Assembly: GCA_947625015.1 (NCBI GenBank) | Contig: CANQMR010000004.1 | Coordinates: 1-64,000, forward strand | DNA: 64,000 nt | Source: an uncultured Lachnospiraceae bacterium | Lineage (GTDB): Bacteria > Bacillota > Clostridia > Lachnospirales > Lachnospiraceae | Reading direction: 5' to 3' | In this document: positions 55,204 through 64,000 of the stretch, one piece after another | Numbering within the stretch: the first letter of the stretch is position 1 | Layout of the letters: every line of letters begins with the position of its first letter | Notes under the pieces: model-generated | Databases searched by the model: none | What the model saw: the letters and a program-made list of their open reading frames with translations, nothing else | What the model was told of the DNA's origin: nothing | Translations under genes and position numbers: made by a program

Positions 55204-56210
55204 CAGTGTGTAATGTCAAGGAAACGCTTTGCTGTGGTGCCGATGGCATGTTCGTTATACACAAAGCCTACGGTGCGTTCCGGGATTTCATAATCCATGG
55301 GAATTTCTATGACCTGGCCGCTTTCAATGTAGGAATCCACAAATTCCCGCACCACACAGGCGACCCCCATGCCAATGGCGGCAAAATCAATCAGCAGATC
55401 CATATTGTTAATTTCCAAAATCTGTCCCGGCTGGATGCGGTGCTTTTCCATATAGGCGTCGATGTATTGCCGGGATATATTTCCTTTGTCTAACAGCATG
55501 AGATTGGATTTTTCCAGAATCTCTTTTTCGGTAAAGGGGATATCGGGAACCTTTTTCTTATCATCCTCCGCAAACAGCAATAGACCGGTCATGGGCGGAA
55601 GAGGGGTTTTTCCGGTACTTGTTTCATTGTCGGAATGGGTGTTTCCTTTATCGGCGTCGTATTCCCGCAAAATCAGGTTATCCAGATAAAGCCTTGTGGT
55701 GACAAAGGTGTCGTGGATTTTCCGCAGGGGTGCAAAATGAAAGTCCCTGTCTAATTTCGTCTCACAGATTAATCCAATGTCAATTTTATCTGCCTTAAGG
55801 AGCTGGATGGTCTCAAAGGTGGGATTACATTCAATGGAAACCTTGACATGGGGATTTTCCCGGATAAAATCCTGTAGATAGGACAGCAGCACATATTTAC
55901 AAAGCGAGGTTGAAACGCCGATGCGGAGCTGTCCCATGCCCAGATTTTTAATGCGTTTTAAGGTGTTTTCCGCCATGTCAATGGAGGCAAAGGCGGTTTC
56001 TAAGTGCTGGTAGAGGGTCTTGCCTTCTTCCGTCAGCTTTACGCCTTTTTTGCTCCGGATAAAAAGCGCCTGTCCGAGGGAATGTTCTAATCCGGTGATG
56101 GATTTGGAAACAGCGGGCTGGCTGATATAAAGATTCTCTGCCGCCCGACTGATATTGCCGGTTCTGGCGGCTTCATAAAAAATGCGGTAATGGTTTAAAT
56201 TCTGTTCCAT
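55203..56210 (-). CDS. LysR family transcriptional regulator
   Basis: The 335-residue protein has the LysR winged helix (NHYRIFYEAARTGNISRAAENLYISQPAVSKSITGLEHSLG, residues about 5-48) and a periplasmic-binding-like effector domain (LRIGVSTSLCKYVLLSYLQ, AAIGMGVACVVREFV). A hydrophilic insertion around residues 180-215 (ADKGNTHSDNETSTGK) makes it longer than the usual 300 residues. The ATG with AAAGGAAAA before it was chosen; the open frame extends upstream without a site. Target genes cannot be read directly; it faces the rpn gene divergently and lies 1.8 kb from the leu-ilv operon. Confidence 0.9.
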   Translation of the reverse strand: MEQNLNHYRIFYEAARTGNISRAAENLYISQPAVSKSITGLEHSLGQALFIRSKKGVKLTEEGKTLYQHLETAFASIDMAENTLKRIKNLGMGQLRIGVSTSLCKYVLLSYLQDFIRENPHVKVSIECNPTFETIQLLKADKIDIGLICETKLDRDFHFAPLRKIHDTFVTTRLYLDNLILREYDADKGNTHSDNETSTGKTPLPPMTGLLLFAEDDKKKVPDIPFTEKEILEKSNLMLLDKGNISRQYIDAYMEKHRIQPGQILEINNMDLLIDFAAIGMGVACVVREFVDSYIESGQVIEIPMDYEIPERTVGFVYNEHAIGTTAKRFLDITH

Positions 56211-56547
56211 TGGATTTTCCTTTCTTCTATGAGTCTTATAATCTTTTATGATTTTGCAGGCATCTGTCTTTTTTACAATTCGGAGATGTATTGTAAGAAA
56301 CACATTCCATAAATGATAGTTATTATATATTTTAATATCTATGCAATAAAATTATATTATATCAATAAAATTATTTTTTCAAGTCCGGTTAATGGGACAC
56401 TTATTTTGATACAATGAATTTATCAAGAACCTGGATTGAAAAATTAAACCTGTACTTTGACAACTGACAATGTTTTGGAAATTGTCTGGGAATAATTTTA
56501 GGTTGCCTAAGTGTCGACGGAAGATTATAATACAAGGAGGAATGGCT
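56211..56547. other. AT-rich intergenic region between lysR and rpn
   Basis: This 337-base gap holds no gene. It is strongly AT-rich from about 56300 to 56375, where the LysR protein might bind, though no clear T-N11-A palindrome stands out. On the plus strand TGATACAAT (56407-56415) is an extended -10 candidate, and TTGCCT plus TATAAT with 17-base spacing lies at 56503-56531, rather close to the ribosome site of rpn. A TTGACA at 56457 has no good -10 partner. Confidence 0.5.
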
Positions 56548-57534
56548 ATGGGGAAACAGGAGAATATTGTAGTTCATTTTTTATCGCGGGATGACCGGTT
56601 TGCAGATTTGTTTAATGCGGTTTGTTTTAATGGGGAGCATGTGATTGATGAGAAGGCGCTTAGGCCATGGAACGAGACTTACCGGACAGTGGTTAAGGAT
56701 CGTACTGGTATGGATGTGATTCGCAGGGAACGGGATATTTCCAGAGTGGTAACGTTTGGAGACACAAAGCTTTTGCTGATGGTCTGCTGTGTGGAGCATC
56801 AGGAACATATCAATTACTGTATGCCTTTTCGGAGCATGATGTACGATTGCCTGGAATATTCGGATCAGGTAAGCCGGATACAGTACCAACATGCACAGAG
56901 GAAGGATCTGTCCGGAGATGCGTATCTGGGACGTTTTGCCAAAGAGGATAAGCTGATTCCTGTGATAACGCTGATTTTCTATACAGGAGACGACAAGTGG
57001 GATGCCGGCAGGTGTCTGTGGGATATGCTGGATATCGGGCTTCCGGATTTGGTGCGCCCCTATATTGGGAACTGGCCTCTTAATCTGGTAGAGTTCCAGA
57101 ATATGGGAGATACAGGCGGTTACCGTTCGGATCTTAAGCTGGTGTTAGATATTCTAAAGCACCGGGACAGCAAAGATGATCTGTGGAATTTTATTAATGG
57201 GAATGTACAATATCGTAATCTGGAAGCGGATACCTATATGATGATATCTAAGTTTATGAACATGGATTTGATTGTAGATTCAGAGAATTATGAGAACGAG
57301 GAAGGTGGGATTGATATGTGTAAGGCAGTACGGGAGATTTTTGAAGAAGGCCAGATGAATGGAAGGATAGCGGGAAGAGAAGAAGGAAAGAAAGAGGGCA
57401 GAGAAGAAGGTAGAAAAGAAGGAATACGCCTGGCAAAGCGGATATTTGAGAGAAGGTCAGCCGGAGAGGACATCGAGGAGATAGCGAAAGGGGAAGGTTT
57501 GGATATAGAATATGTCAGATCCATTCTGCTATAG
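56548..57534 (+). CDS. Rpn family nuclease / putative transposase (PD-(D/E)XK)
   Basis: The 328-residue protein matches the Rpn group that is abundant in Lachnospiraceae: DDRFADLFNAVCFNGEHVI at the start, a nuclease-like core (KLLLMVCCVEHQEHINYCMPFRSMMYDCLEY, where Glu-x-Gln fits the family), and PVITLIFYTGDDKWDAGRCLWDM. The C-terminus has a charged repeat (GREEGKKEGREEGRKEG) followed by a small helical domain ending DIEYVRSILL, typical of these proteins. E. coli Rpn proteins promote RecA-independent recombination; a toxin-like or phage-defence role has also been proposed. The ATG seven bases after AAGGAGG was chosen. The catalytic Asp was not assigned with certainty. Confidence 0.85.
   Translation: MGKQENIVVHFLSRDDRFADLFNAVCFNGEHVIDEKALRPWNETYRTVVKDRTGMDVIRRERDISRVVTFGDTKLLLMVCCVEHQEHINYCMPFRSMMYDCLEYSDQVSRIQYQHAQRKDLSGDAYLGRFAKEDKLIPVITLIFYTGDDKWDAGRCLWDMLDIGLPDLVRPYIGNWPLNLVEFQNMGDTGGYRSDLKLVLDILKHRDSKDDLWNFINGNVQYRNLEADTYMMISKFMNMDLIVDSENYENEEGGIDMCKAVREIFEEGQMNGRIAGREEGKKEGREEGRKEGIRLAKRIFERRSAGEDIEEIAKGEGLDIEYVRSILL
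57256..57534 (+). repeat. rpn C-terminal repeat, copy in the intact gene
   Basis: This is the direct-repeat partner of 57643-57921, offset by 387 bases. Recombination between the copies would leave a single intact gene. The inner tract AGAAGGAAAGAAAGAGGG is itself purine-rich and repetitive (GAAGAAGG units). Confidence 0.9.
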
Positions 57535-57642
57535 AGGATTGGGTGCAATCAAGAGTTTGAAAAATTAGCTAAAAGTCATAGCGGAGAAGCCGAATTATAT
57601 CAGAGTAGTTTTTTATAAACAGATGCCCAGGAACTTAAGTTC

Positions 57643-57921
57643 ATGAACATGGATTTGATTGTAGATTCAGAGAATTATGAGAACGAGGAAGGTGGGATTG
57701 ATATGTGTAAGGCAGTGCGGGAGATTTTTGAGGAAGGCCAGATGAATGGAAGGATAGCGGGAAGAGAAGAAGGAAAGAAAGAGGGCAGAGAAGAAGGTAG
57801 AAAAGAAGGAATACGCCTGGCAAAGCGGATATTTGAGAGAAGGTCAGCCGGAGAGGACATCGAGGAGATAGCGAAAGAGGAAGGTTTGGATATAGAATAT
57901 GTCCGATCTATTCTGCTATAA
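57643..57921 (+). pseudogene. Duplicated 3' fragment of the rpn gene
   Basis: These 279 bases repeat the last 279 bases of rpn (57256-57534) with six differences by my count, one of them in the stop codon (TAG to TAA). The fragment is open from an internal Met (MNMDLIVDSENYENEEGG) but has no ribosome site, so it is probably not translated. It keeps the charged repeat and terminal helix domain. A 108-base unique spacer separates the copies. It looks like a recent partial duplication, or the remains of a second rpn gene deleted at its 5' end. Confidence 0.85.
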
Positions 57922-58003
57922 GGCTATAAGGGTTTGAATACTATGCATGAATTTATGTTATGATATATATTCTATATATATATTTTAATTATAAATAGGA
58001 TTA

Positions 58004-58012
58004 TGCTATACT
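58004..58012 (+). promoter_or_regulatory. Extended -10 promoter of the leu-ilv operon
   Basis: TGCTATACT matches an extended -10 element and lies 40 bases before leuC, in a very AT-rich stretch (57950-58030). A -35 match is weak (TTTAAT at 57984). The leader is too short for a T-box or attenuator, so control is presumably at initiation, for example by CodY or a LysR-type activator. Confidence 0.5.
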
Positions 58013-58051
58013 GTATATGCATTTAATCAATAAGTAAAGGAGAGAATGGTT

Positions 58052-59317
58052 ATGGGAATGACAATGACACAGAAGATTCTTGCTGCCCATGCAGGACTTC
58101 CCTCGGTAGAAGCAGGTCAGTTGATTGAGGCAGACTTGGATTTAGTATTAGGAAATGATGTGACAACGCCGGTAGCCATCCATGAGATGGAGAAGTTCAA
58201 GACGGATAAGGTGTTTGACAAGGATAAAATCGCTATGGTGCTTGATCATTTTACCCCGAATAAGGACATTAAGAGCGCAGAGCACTGTAAGTGTGTCAGG
58301 GAGTATGCGAATGCGCAGGATATCACTAATTTCTTTGATGTGGGAGAGATGGGGATTGAACATGCCCTGCTTCCCGAGAAGGGCTTGATTGTTGCCGGAG
58401 AGACCTGTATTGGCGCAGATTCCCACACCTGTACCTATGGCGCATTGGGCGCATTTTCTACCGGAGTGGGTTCTACGGATATGGCGGCCGGAATGGCAAC
58501 CGGTAAGGCATGGTTCAAGGTACCTTCTGCGATTCAGTTTGTATTGACCGGGAAACCAAAGAAATGGGTAAGCGGCAAGGATGTTATTTTACATATTATC
58601 GGCCTGATTGGCGTAGACGGCGCCCTTTATAAGTCGATGGAGTTTGTAGGAGACGGCATTGCCAATCTTTCGATGGATGACCGTTTTACCATGGCGAATA
58701 TGGCCATTGAAGCAGGGGCCAAGAATGGAATTTTCCCTGTGGACGATAAGACGATTGCTTATATGAAGGAACATTCCAAGAAAGAGTATAAGGTCTATGA
58801 GGCAGATGAGGATGCGGTATATGACGAGGTGTATACCATTGATTTAAGCGCTTTAGAGCCCACTGTGGCGTTCCCTCATTTGCCGGAGAATACAAAGCCA
58901 ATCAGTCAGGTTCCGGATATTGCCATTGATCAGGTGGTAATTGGCTCCTGTACCAATGGACGGATTGAGGATTTGCGGATTGCCGCAGAGGTGTTGAAAG
59001 GAAGACATTGTGCAAAGGGTCTCCGCGTAATTGTGATTCCGGCTACCCAGGCAATCTATTTACAGGCAATGGAGGAAGGCTTGCTCAAGATTTTTGTGGA
59101 GGCAGGGGCAGTTGTATCTACGCCAACCTGCGGTCCATGTCTTGGCGGACATATGGGAATCCTTGCGGCAGGGGAAAAAGCAGTGGCCACAACTAACCGG
59201 AATTTTGTAGGGCGCATGGGGCATGTGGATTCTGAAATTTATCTGGCTTCTCCGGCGGTGGCAGCAGCTTCAGCGGTAACCGGCAAGATTTCCTGTCCAT
59301 GCCAGTTAGAGAATTAG
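58052..59317 (+). CDS. leuC: 3-isopropylmalate dehydratase large subunit LeuC
   Basis: LeuC with LeuD isomerises 2-isopropylmalate in leucine synthesis. The 421-residue protein is an aconitase-family [4Fe-4S] enzyme: cluster cysteines in [11 protein letters not shown] and [13 protein letters not shown], substrate motifs in [14 protein letters not shown] and [20 protein letters not shown]. The length is that of the shorter, archaeal/clostridial LeuC type (about 420 rather than 470 residues). The ATG nine bases after AAGGAG was chosen over one six bases upstream. It is the first gene of the operon; leuA is not in the window. Confidence 0.95.
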   Translation: MGMTMTQKILAAHAGLPSVEAGQLIEADLDLVLGNDVTTPVAIHEMEKFKTDKVFDKDKIAMVLDHFTPNKDIKSAEHCKCVREYANAQDITNFFDVGEMGIEHALLPEKGLIVAGETCIGADSHTCTYGALGAFSTGVGSTDMAAGMATGKAWFKVPSAIQFVLTGKPKKWVSGKDVILHIIGLIGVDGALYKSMEFVGDGIANLSMDDRFTMANMAIEAGAKNGIFPVDDKTIAYMKEHSKKEYKVYEADEDAVYDEVYTIDLSALEPTVAFPHLPENTKPISQVPDIAIDQVVIGSCTNGRIEDLRIAAEVLKGRHCAKGLRVIVIPATQAIYLQAMEEGLLKIFVEAGAVVSTPTCGPCLGGHMGILAAGEKAVATTNRNFVGRMGHVDSEIYLASPAVAAASAVTGKISCPCQLEN

Positions 59318-59439
59318 GATAGAAAAGAAAGCCTGGACAACAGGAATTTAAGACTGCATATCAGGCATCCGACAGGAAAGCATCAGACAGATATGGAGTG
59401 TTTGATAAGAAGAATGAGCAAACAGGAGGTTTAAGAATA

Positions 59440-59925
59440 ATGAAAGCACATGGAACAGTACACAAGTATGGAGATAATGTGGATACTGATGTTATTATTC
59501 CGGCAAGATATCTAAATTCATCTGATCCGGCGGAGCTGGCAAAGAATTGCATGGAGGATATTGATAAGGATTTTGTAAAACGGGTAAAGCCGGGCGATAT
59601 TATGGTAGCCAATAAGAATTTCGGCTGCGGTTCCTCAAGGGAACATGCCCCGATAGCAATTAAGGCCAGTGGAATTAGCTGTGTGATTGCGGAGACTTTT
59701 GCAAGAATTTTTTACCGCAATGCCATTAATATCGGACTTCCGATTATTGAATGTCCGGAGGCGGCAAAGGGAATTGATGCTGGTGACGAGGTGGAGATTG
59801 ATTTTGACAGCGGAATGATTTATGACCGGACCAAGGGGACGGAGTTTAAAGGACAGGCATTTCCGCCCTTTATGCAGGAGATCATCAAGGCGGAAGGTCT
59901 GGTAAATTATATTAATAATAAGTAA
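59440..59925 (+). CDS. leuD: 3-isopropylmalate dehydratase small subunit LeuD
   Basis: LeuD is the swivel-domain subunit that completes the active site of LeuC. The 161-residue product is of the short type that pairs with a 420-residue LeuC. It has [12 protein letters not shown] at the start, the [18 protein letters not shown] active-site loop, and [30 protein letters not shown] stands nine bases before the ATG; the 122-base gap after leuC holds no gene or clear structure. Upstream in-frame codons lack a site. Confidence 0.95.
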   Translation: MKAHGTVHKYGDNVDTDVIIPARYLNSSDPAELAKNCMEDIDKDFVKRVKPGDIMVANKNFGCGSSREHAPIAIKASGISCVIAETFARIFYRNAINIGLPIIECPEAAKGIDAGDEVEIDFDSGMIYDRTKGTEFKGQAFPPFMQEIIKAEGLVNYINNK

Positions 59926-59941
59926 TCCGGGAGGAAGGAAG

Positions 59942-61024
59942 ATGAATTTTAATTTAGCGGTCATCAAGGGAGATGGCATTGGACCGGAGGTTGTCACAGA
60001 GGCAATGAAGGTCTTAGATCGGATTGGGGAAAAGTATGGACATACCTTTCAGTATGACCAGCTTTTAATGGGGGGCTGCTCCATTGATGCTTACGGCGAA
60101 CCGTTGACAGACGAGACAGTGGAACGGGCAAAGAAGGCAGACGCAGTGCTGTTGGGCTCCATTGGCGGCAATACCAGCACTTCCCCATGGTATAAGTTAG
60201 AACCTCATTTAAGACCGGAGGCGGGACTTTTAAAAATCCGCAAGGAATTGAATCTGTTTGCCAACTTAAGACCGGCGTTATTATATCCCGAATTGAGAGG
60301 CGCATGCCCTCTGAAGGAGGAAATCTCTGAAAAGGGCTTTGACATGATGATTATGCGCGAACTGACCGGAGGCCTGTATTTCGGTGAAAGGAAGACGGTT
60401 GAAGAGAACGGTAAGAAAAAGGCTATTGATACATTGACCTACACCGAGGACGAGATCAGAAGAATTGCAATCCGGGGATTTGACATTGCAATGAAACGCC
60501 GGAAGAAGGTCACCTCGGTAGACAAAGCGAATGTATTAGATTCATCAAGACTTTGGCGGGCTGTAGTCAACGAAGTGGCAAAGGATTATCCGGAGGTTCA
60601 GTTAGAGCATATGCTGGTGGATAACTGCGCTATGCAGTTGGTGAAGGATCCGGCGCAGTTTGATGTGATCCTGACAGAGAATATGTTTGGGGATATTTTA
60701 TCTGACGAGGCGTCTATGGTAACCGGTTCCATCGGAATGTTAGCCTCCGCTTCCCTCAATGAGACGAAGTTTGGTATGTATGAACCAAGCGGCGGTTCCG
60801 CACCGGATATTGCAGGACAGAATAAGGCAAATCCTATTGCCACAATCCTGTCTGCGGCTATGCTGCTTCGGTTTTCCTTAGATCTGGACAAGGAAGCCGA
60901 TGCGGTTGAGGCGGCAGTGAAGAAAGTCCTTGAAGATGGGTACCGCACCTGTGATATTGTATCGGAAGGAACACAGCTGGTCAGCTGTACGCAAATGGGA
61001 GACCTGATTGCTGAAAGGCTATAA
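59942..61024 (+). CDS. leuB: 3-isopropylmalate dehydrogenase LeuB
   Basis: LeuB oxidises and decarboxylates 3-isopropylmalate with NAD. The 360-residue protein has the family start ([24 protein letters not shown]), the substrate arginines in [22 protein letters not shown] and [13 protein letters not shown], the metal-binding [23 protein letters not shown], and the NAD-binding [24 protein letters not shown] precedes the ATG, 16 bases after leuD. Confidence 0.97.
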   Translation: MNFNLAVIKGDGIGPEVVTEAMKVLDRIGEKYGHTFQYDQLLMGGCSIDAYGEPLTDETVERAKKADAVLLGSIGGNTSTSPWYKLEPHLRPEAGLLKIRKELNLFANLRPALLYPELRGACPLKEEISEKGFDMMIMRELTGGLYFGERKTVEENGKKKAIDTLTYTEDEIRRIAIRGFDIAMKRRKKVTSVDKANVLDSSRLWRAVVNEVAKDYPEVQLEHMLVDNCAMQLVKDPAQFDVILTENMFGDILSDEASMVTGSIGMLASASLNETKFGMYEPSGGSAPDIAGQNKANPIATILSAAMLLRFSLDLDKEADAVEAAVKKVLEDGYRTCDIVSEGTQLVSCTQMGDLIAERL

Positions 61025-61049
61025 TAAAAGAATGTAAAGGAGACAGATT

Positions 61050-62714
61050 ATGAAGAGTGATAATGTTAAAGTTGGTATGCAGCAGGCGCCGCACAGATCT
61101 TTATTTAATGCGCTGGGCATGACTGAAGAGGAGATGAAGAAACCTTTAGTTGGTATTGTATGTTCCTATAATGAGATTGTTCCGGGACATATAAATCTGG
61201 ATAAGATTGCCCAGGCCGTTAAGATGGGGGTTGCCATGGCAGGCGGTACGCCGGTTATGTTCCCGGCTATTGCTGTCTGTGACGGAATTGCCATGGGGCA
61301 TATCGGTATGAAGTATTCTTTAGTGACGAGAGATCTGATTGCAGATTCTACAGAGTGTATGGCCATTGCCCATCAGTTTGACGCTTTAGTCATGATTCCT
61401 AACTGTGATAAGAATGTGCCGGGACTTTTAATGGCGGCGGCAAGAGTGAATGTGCCGACGGTATTTGTATCCGGCGGTCCTATGCTTGCCGGTCATGTAA
61501 AGGGACATAAGACTTCCCTTTCCTCTATGTTTGAGGCGGTGGGTTCATATGCGGCAGGCACGATGTCAGAAGAGGATGTGAATGAGTTTGAATGTAAGGC
61601 TTGTCCGACCTGCGGTTCCTGCTCCGGTATGTATACGGCCAATTCCATGAACTGTCTGACGGAGGCGTTAGGTATGGGACTTCCGGGCAACGGAACCATT
61701 CCGGCAGTATATTCTGAGCGTTTGAAACTTGCCAAACATGCGGGTATGGCTGTTATGGATATGTATAATAAGAATATCCGGCCAAGGGACATTATTACAA
61801 AAGATGCGATTTTGAATGCGCTGACCGTAGATATGGCATTGGGATGCTCCACTAACTCTATGCTGCATATACCGGCCATTGCCCATGAGATTGGTTTTGA
61901 CTTTGATATTTCCCTGGCGAATGAACTTAGCGCTAAGACGCCGAATCTTTGTCATTTAGCGCCGGCAGGTCCGACTTATATGGAGGATCTGAACGAGGCG
62001 GGCGGCGTCTATGCGGTAATGAACCAGTTAAAGAGCGCCGGATTGTTAAATGAGGACTGCATGACGGTAACTGGAAAGACGATTGGCGAGGCTGTAGAAG
62101 GACATGTGAATAAAAATCCGGAGGTTATCCGGCCAATGGATAATCCATACAGCAAGACTGGCGGATTGGCTGTATTAAAGGGCAATCTTGCGCCGGACGG
62201 TTCTGTGGTAAAGCGTTCCGCAGTGGTTCCTGAGATGATGAAGCACGAAGGTCCGGCAAGAGTCTTTGACTGTGAGGAGGATGCCATTGAAGCGATCAAG
62301 GGCGGTAAGATTGTCGAAGGGGATGTAGTGGTCATCCGTTATGAGGGACCAAAGGGCGGTCCGGGTATGAGAGAGATGTTAAATCCTACTTCTGCCATAG
62401 CCGGAATGGGACTTGGTTCTTCCGTAGCCCTGATTACCGACGGGCGGTTTTCCGGTGCAAGCCGCGGAGCGTCTATCGGGCATATTTCCCCTGAGGCGGC
62501 AGTAGGCGGGCCGATTGCTTTTGTGGAAGAGGGAGATATTATCAAGATTGATATTGACAATCATTCTTTAGAACTTGCGGTTTCCGATGAGGAGATGGCA
62601 AGGCGTAAAGCTGCCTGGACACCGAGAGAACCTAAGGTGACAACCGGTTATCTGGCAAGATATGCTAAGATGGTAACATCAGGAAACCGGGGAGCAGTAT
62701 TAGAACTTGACTGA
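61050..62714 (+). CDS. ilvD: Dihydroxy-acid dehydratase IlvD
   Basis: IlvD dehydrates dihydroxy acids to the 2-keto acids of valine and isoleucine. The 554-residue protein has the conserved cysteines of the Fe-S cluster in [15 protein letters not shown] and [24 protein letters not shown], the Mg-binding region, and the C-terminal [15 protein letters not shown] and [10 protein letters not shown] motifs. GTAAAGGAGAC precedes the ATG. Its oxygen-sensitive cluster fits an anaerobe. It is followed by ilvB. Confidence 0.97.
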   Translation: MKSDNVKVGMQQAPHRSLFNALGMTEEEMKKPLVGIVCSYNEIVPGHINLDKIAQAVKMGVAMAGGTPVMFPAIAVCDGIAMGHIGMKYSLVTRDLIADSTECMAIAHQFDALVMIPNCDKNVPGLLMAAARVNVPTVFVSGGPMLAGHVKGHKTSLSSMFEAVGSYAAGTMSEEDVNEFECKACPTCGSCSGMYTANSMNCLTEALGMGLPGNGTIPAVYSERLKLAKHAGMAVMDMYNKNIRPRDIITKDAILNALTVDMALGCSTNSMLHIPAIAHEIGFDFDISLANELSAKTPNLCHLAPAGPTYMEDLNEAGGVYAVMNQLKSAGLLNEDCMTVTGKTIGEAVEGHVNKNPEVIRPMDNPYSKTGGLAVLKGNLAPDGSVVKRSAVVPEMMKHEGPARVFDCEEDAIEAIKGGKIVEGDVVVIRYEGPKGGPGMREMLNPTSAIAGMGLGSSVALITDGRFSGASRGASIGHISPEAAVGGPIAFVEEGDIIKIDIDNHSLELAVSDEEMARRKAAWTPREPKVTTGYLARYAKMVTSGNRGAVLELD

Positions 62715-62787
62715 TTCCCCCTAAATACAGTACAATAATGAGTTGTTAAGAGGATATATAGATTACAAGAATTAAGGAGACATGTAA

Positions 62788-64000
62788 ATGAAACAGTTGA
62801 CAGGTTCAGAGATTATTATTGAGTGTTTGAAGGAGCAGGGCGTGGATACCGTATTTGGTTATCCCGGCGGCACCATCTTGAACGTATATGATGCCCTTTA
62901 TCAGCATCAGGATGAGATTACCCATGTGCTGACTTCCCATGAGCAGGGTGCGTCCCATGCAGCTGACGGTTATGCCAGGGCTACCGGTAAGGTAGGCGTG
63001 TGCATGGCAACCTCCGGTCCCGGGGCGACGAATCTGGTAACGGGGATTGCAACAGCTTATATGGATTCTATTCCTTTAGTTGCAATTACAGCTAATGTAG
63101 GTGTTTCCCTGTTAGGAAAGGATTCTTTTCAGGAGGTAGATATTGCGGGAGTGGTTATGCCGGTAACCAAGCACAGCTTTATTGTCAAGAATGTACATGA
63201 GCTGGCTTCTACGATCAGACGTGCCTTTAAGATTGCCCAAACGGGAAGGCCGGGGCCTGTCCTTGTGGATATTACCAAGGATGTGACGGCGAATCTGGCA
63301 GACTATGAATATAAGAAACCGGAACCAATCTCTCCGATAACGAATACGATTAAGGAAGACGATATTGCCGAGGCAGCGAAGCTGATTAAGAAATCCAAGA
63401 AGCCTTTTATCATGGCGGGCGGCGGTGTGGTCGCTTCCGGCGCTTATAAGGAATTTCGGGAGTTTGCGAAGCTGATGGATGCGCCGGTCTGTGATACTTT
63501 GATGGGAAAAGGCGTTATGGATGGCCACGATCCTCATTATACCGGTATGATTGGAATGCATGGGACAAAGACTTCCAATTTCGGCGTGACTGCCTGCGAC
63601 TTGCTGGTGGTGGTTGGCGGACGGTTTTCAGACCGGGTAATCGGTAATGCCAAGAAATTTGCCAATGACGCCAAGATTATCCAGATTGATGTAGATGCGG
63701 CTGAGATTAACAAGAATGTGGTTGTGGACGCCTGTATTGTGGGCGATGCAAAAGAGGTCTTAACCAGATTAAATCAGGTGATTGAGCAGAAAGATAATAA
63801 GGAATGGTTAGCGGAGATTAAAGCGTTAGACCGGAAATATCCGGATACCTATCCGAAGGATATCCTTACCGGCCCGACAATCATTTCCAAGATTTATGAA
63901 CTGACAAAAGGGGATGCAATTATCACAACAGATGTAGGACAGCACCAGATGTGGGCTGCGCAGATGTACCGTTATAAAGAGCCGAGACAGCTGCTTACTT
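62788..64000 (+). CDS. ilvB: Acetolactate synthase large subunit IlvB (partial, runs off the window)
   Basis: The reading frame from this ATG, seven bases after AAGGAGA, stays open to the last base of the window (404 codons). It begins MKQLTGSEIIIECLKEQGVD and continues VFGYPGGTILNVYDAL, with the thiamine-pyrophosphate glutamate in SHEQGASHAADGYARATG. Further on are SGPGATNLVTGIATAYMDS and, late, ITTDVGQHQMWAAQ, which starts the cofactor-binding third domain. About 150 residues are missing at the C-terminus. IlvB makes acetolactate and acetohydroxybutyrate; an ilvN regulatory subunit gene may follow beyond the window. Confidence 0.95.
   Translation, partial: MKQLTGSEIIIECLKEQGVDTVFGYPGGTILNVYDALYQHQDEITHVLTSHEQGASHAADGYARATGKVGVCMATSGPGATNLVTGIATAYMDSIPLVAITANVGVSLLGKDSFQEVDIAGVVMPVTKHSFIVKNVHELASTIRRAFKIAQTGRPGPVLVDITKDVTANLADYEYKKPEPISPITNTIKEDDIAEAAKLIKKSKKPFIMAGGGVVASGAYKEFREFAKLMDAPVCDTLMGKGVMDGHDPHYTGMIGMHGTKTSNFGVTACDLLVVVGGRFSDRVIGNAKKFANDAKIIQIDVDAAEINKNVVVDACIVGDAKEVLTRLNQVIEQKDNKEWLAEIKALDRKYPDTYPKDILTGPTIISKIYELTKGDAIITTDVGQHQMWAAQMYRYKEPRQLLT

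Noticed and set aside
57254-57860. Paired minus-strand open frames with Leu/Ser-rich products in both rpn tail copies
   Set aside because: They are the reverse of GAAGAAGG-type repeats and appear twice only because the DNA is duplicated.
57256-57921. CRISPR array or insertion-sequence ends as explanation of the repeats
   Set aside because: Only two long copies exist with one spacer, no terminal inverted repeats and no transposase other than the Rpn-like gene itself.

Overview
The window looks like chromosomal DNA of a spore-forming, anaerobic, low-to-moderate GC member of the Firmicutes, class Clostridia, most likely family Lachnospiraceae. The support is indirect but consistent: strong AGGAGG-type ribosome sites, a CIRCE-controlled hrcA-grpE-dnaK-dnaJ operon, the ireB-ruvX-DUF1292-ribonuclease J block, a MltG-like/trmR/trhP block, a sporulation sigma factor of the SigK type, a Gram-positive type IV pilus cluster, and an Rpn-family nuclease. 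No rRNA, tRNA, CRISPR array, phage or complete insertion sequence was seen.

Layout. (1) 168-5165: class I heat-shock operon with promoter, CIRCE operator and terminator. (2) 5205-20285: a cell-surface glycosylation island, visibly more AT-rich at its start. It encodes three FkbM-type methyltransferases, a polyprenyl-phosphate sugar synthase (GT2, CsbB/GtrB type), a pair of tiny EamA/ArnE-ArnF-like membrane proteins, a WecD-like acetyltransferase and a WecE-like sugar aminotransferase, and three YfhO-type GT-C modules on two polypeptides (870 aa, and a 1748 aa tandem fusion). Read together, they can make, lipid-link, flip and transfer an acetamido-dideoxy sugar, with methylation as a possible cap. 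(3) 20269-30600: housekeeping genes: cysteine desulfurase and thiI (tRNA 4-thiouridine), a divergent HPr/Crh-like protein, mtaB, ireB, ruvX, DUF1292, RNase J, ylbF, a MltG N-terminal-like protein, trmR and trhP (tRNA 5-methoxyuridine), and sigK on the opposite strand.

(4) 30733-51708: a type IV pilus locus in the order pilB, pilT, pilC, major pilin, pilD, pilM-N fusion, pilO, PilV-like, a 1001 aa PilX-like protein, a GspH/FimU-like pilin, PilW-like, and a 1830 aa exported protein, ending at a strong terminator. The minor-pilin group followed by a giant last gene resembles the arrangement in which Gram-negative bacteria encode the tip protein PilY1. Several stem-loops without a T-run lie between genes and could set the large excess of pilin over machinery proteins.

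(5) 51770-57921: yqeG, a fused aroE-aroK, an M24 aminopeptidase, a LysR regulator on the minus strand and an Rpn-type nuclease. Three plus-strand genes here (aroE-aroK, the aminopeptidase and rpn) are each followed by a degenerate or near-perfect copy of their own 3' end including the stop codon, which is the least explained DNA-level pattern in the window. (6) 58004-64000: leuC-leuD-leuB-ilvD-ilvB, a branched-chain amino acid operon; ilvB runs off the end of the window.

The best candidates for under-described biology are the glycosylation island with its doubled YfhO protein, the giant pilus-associated proteins with the structured element before the pilin gene, and the repeated gene-tail duplications.
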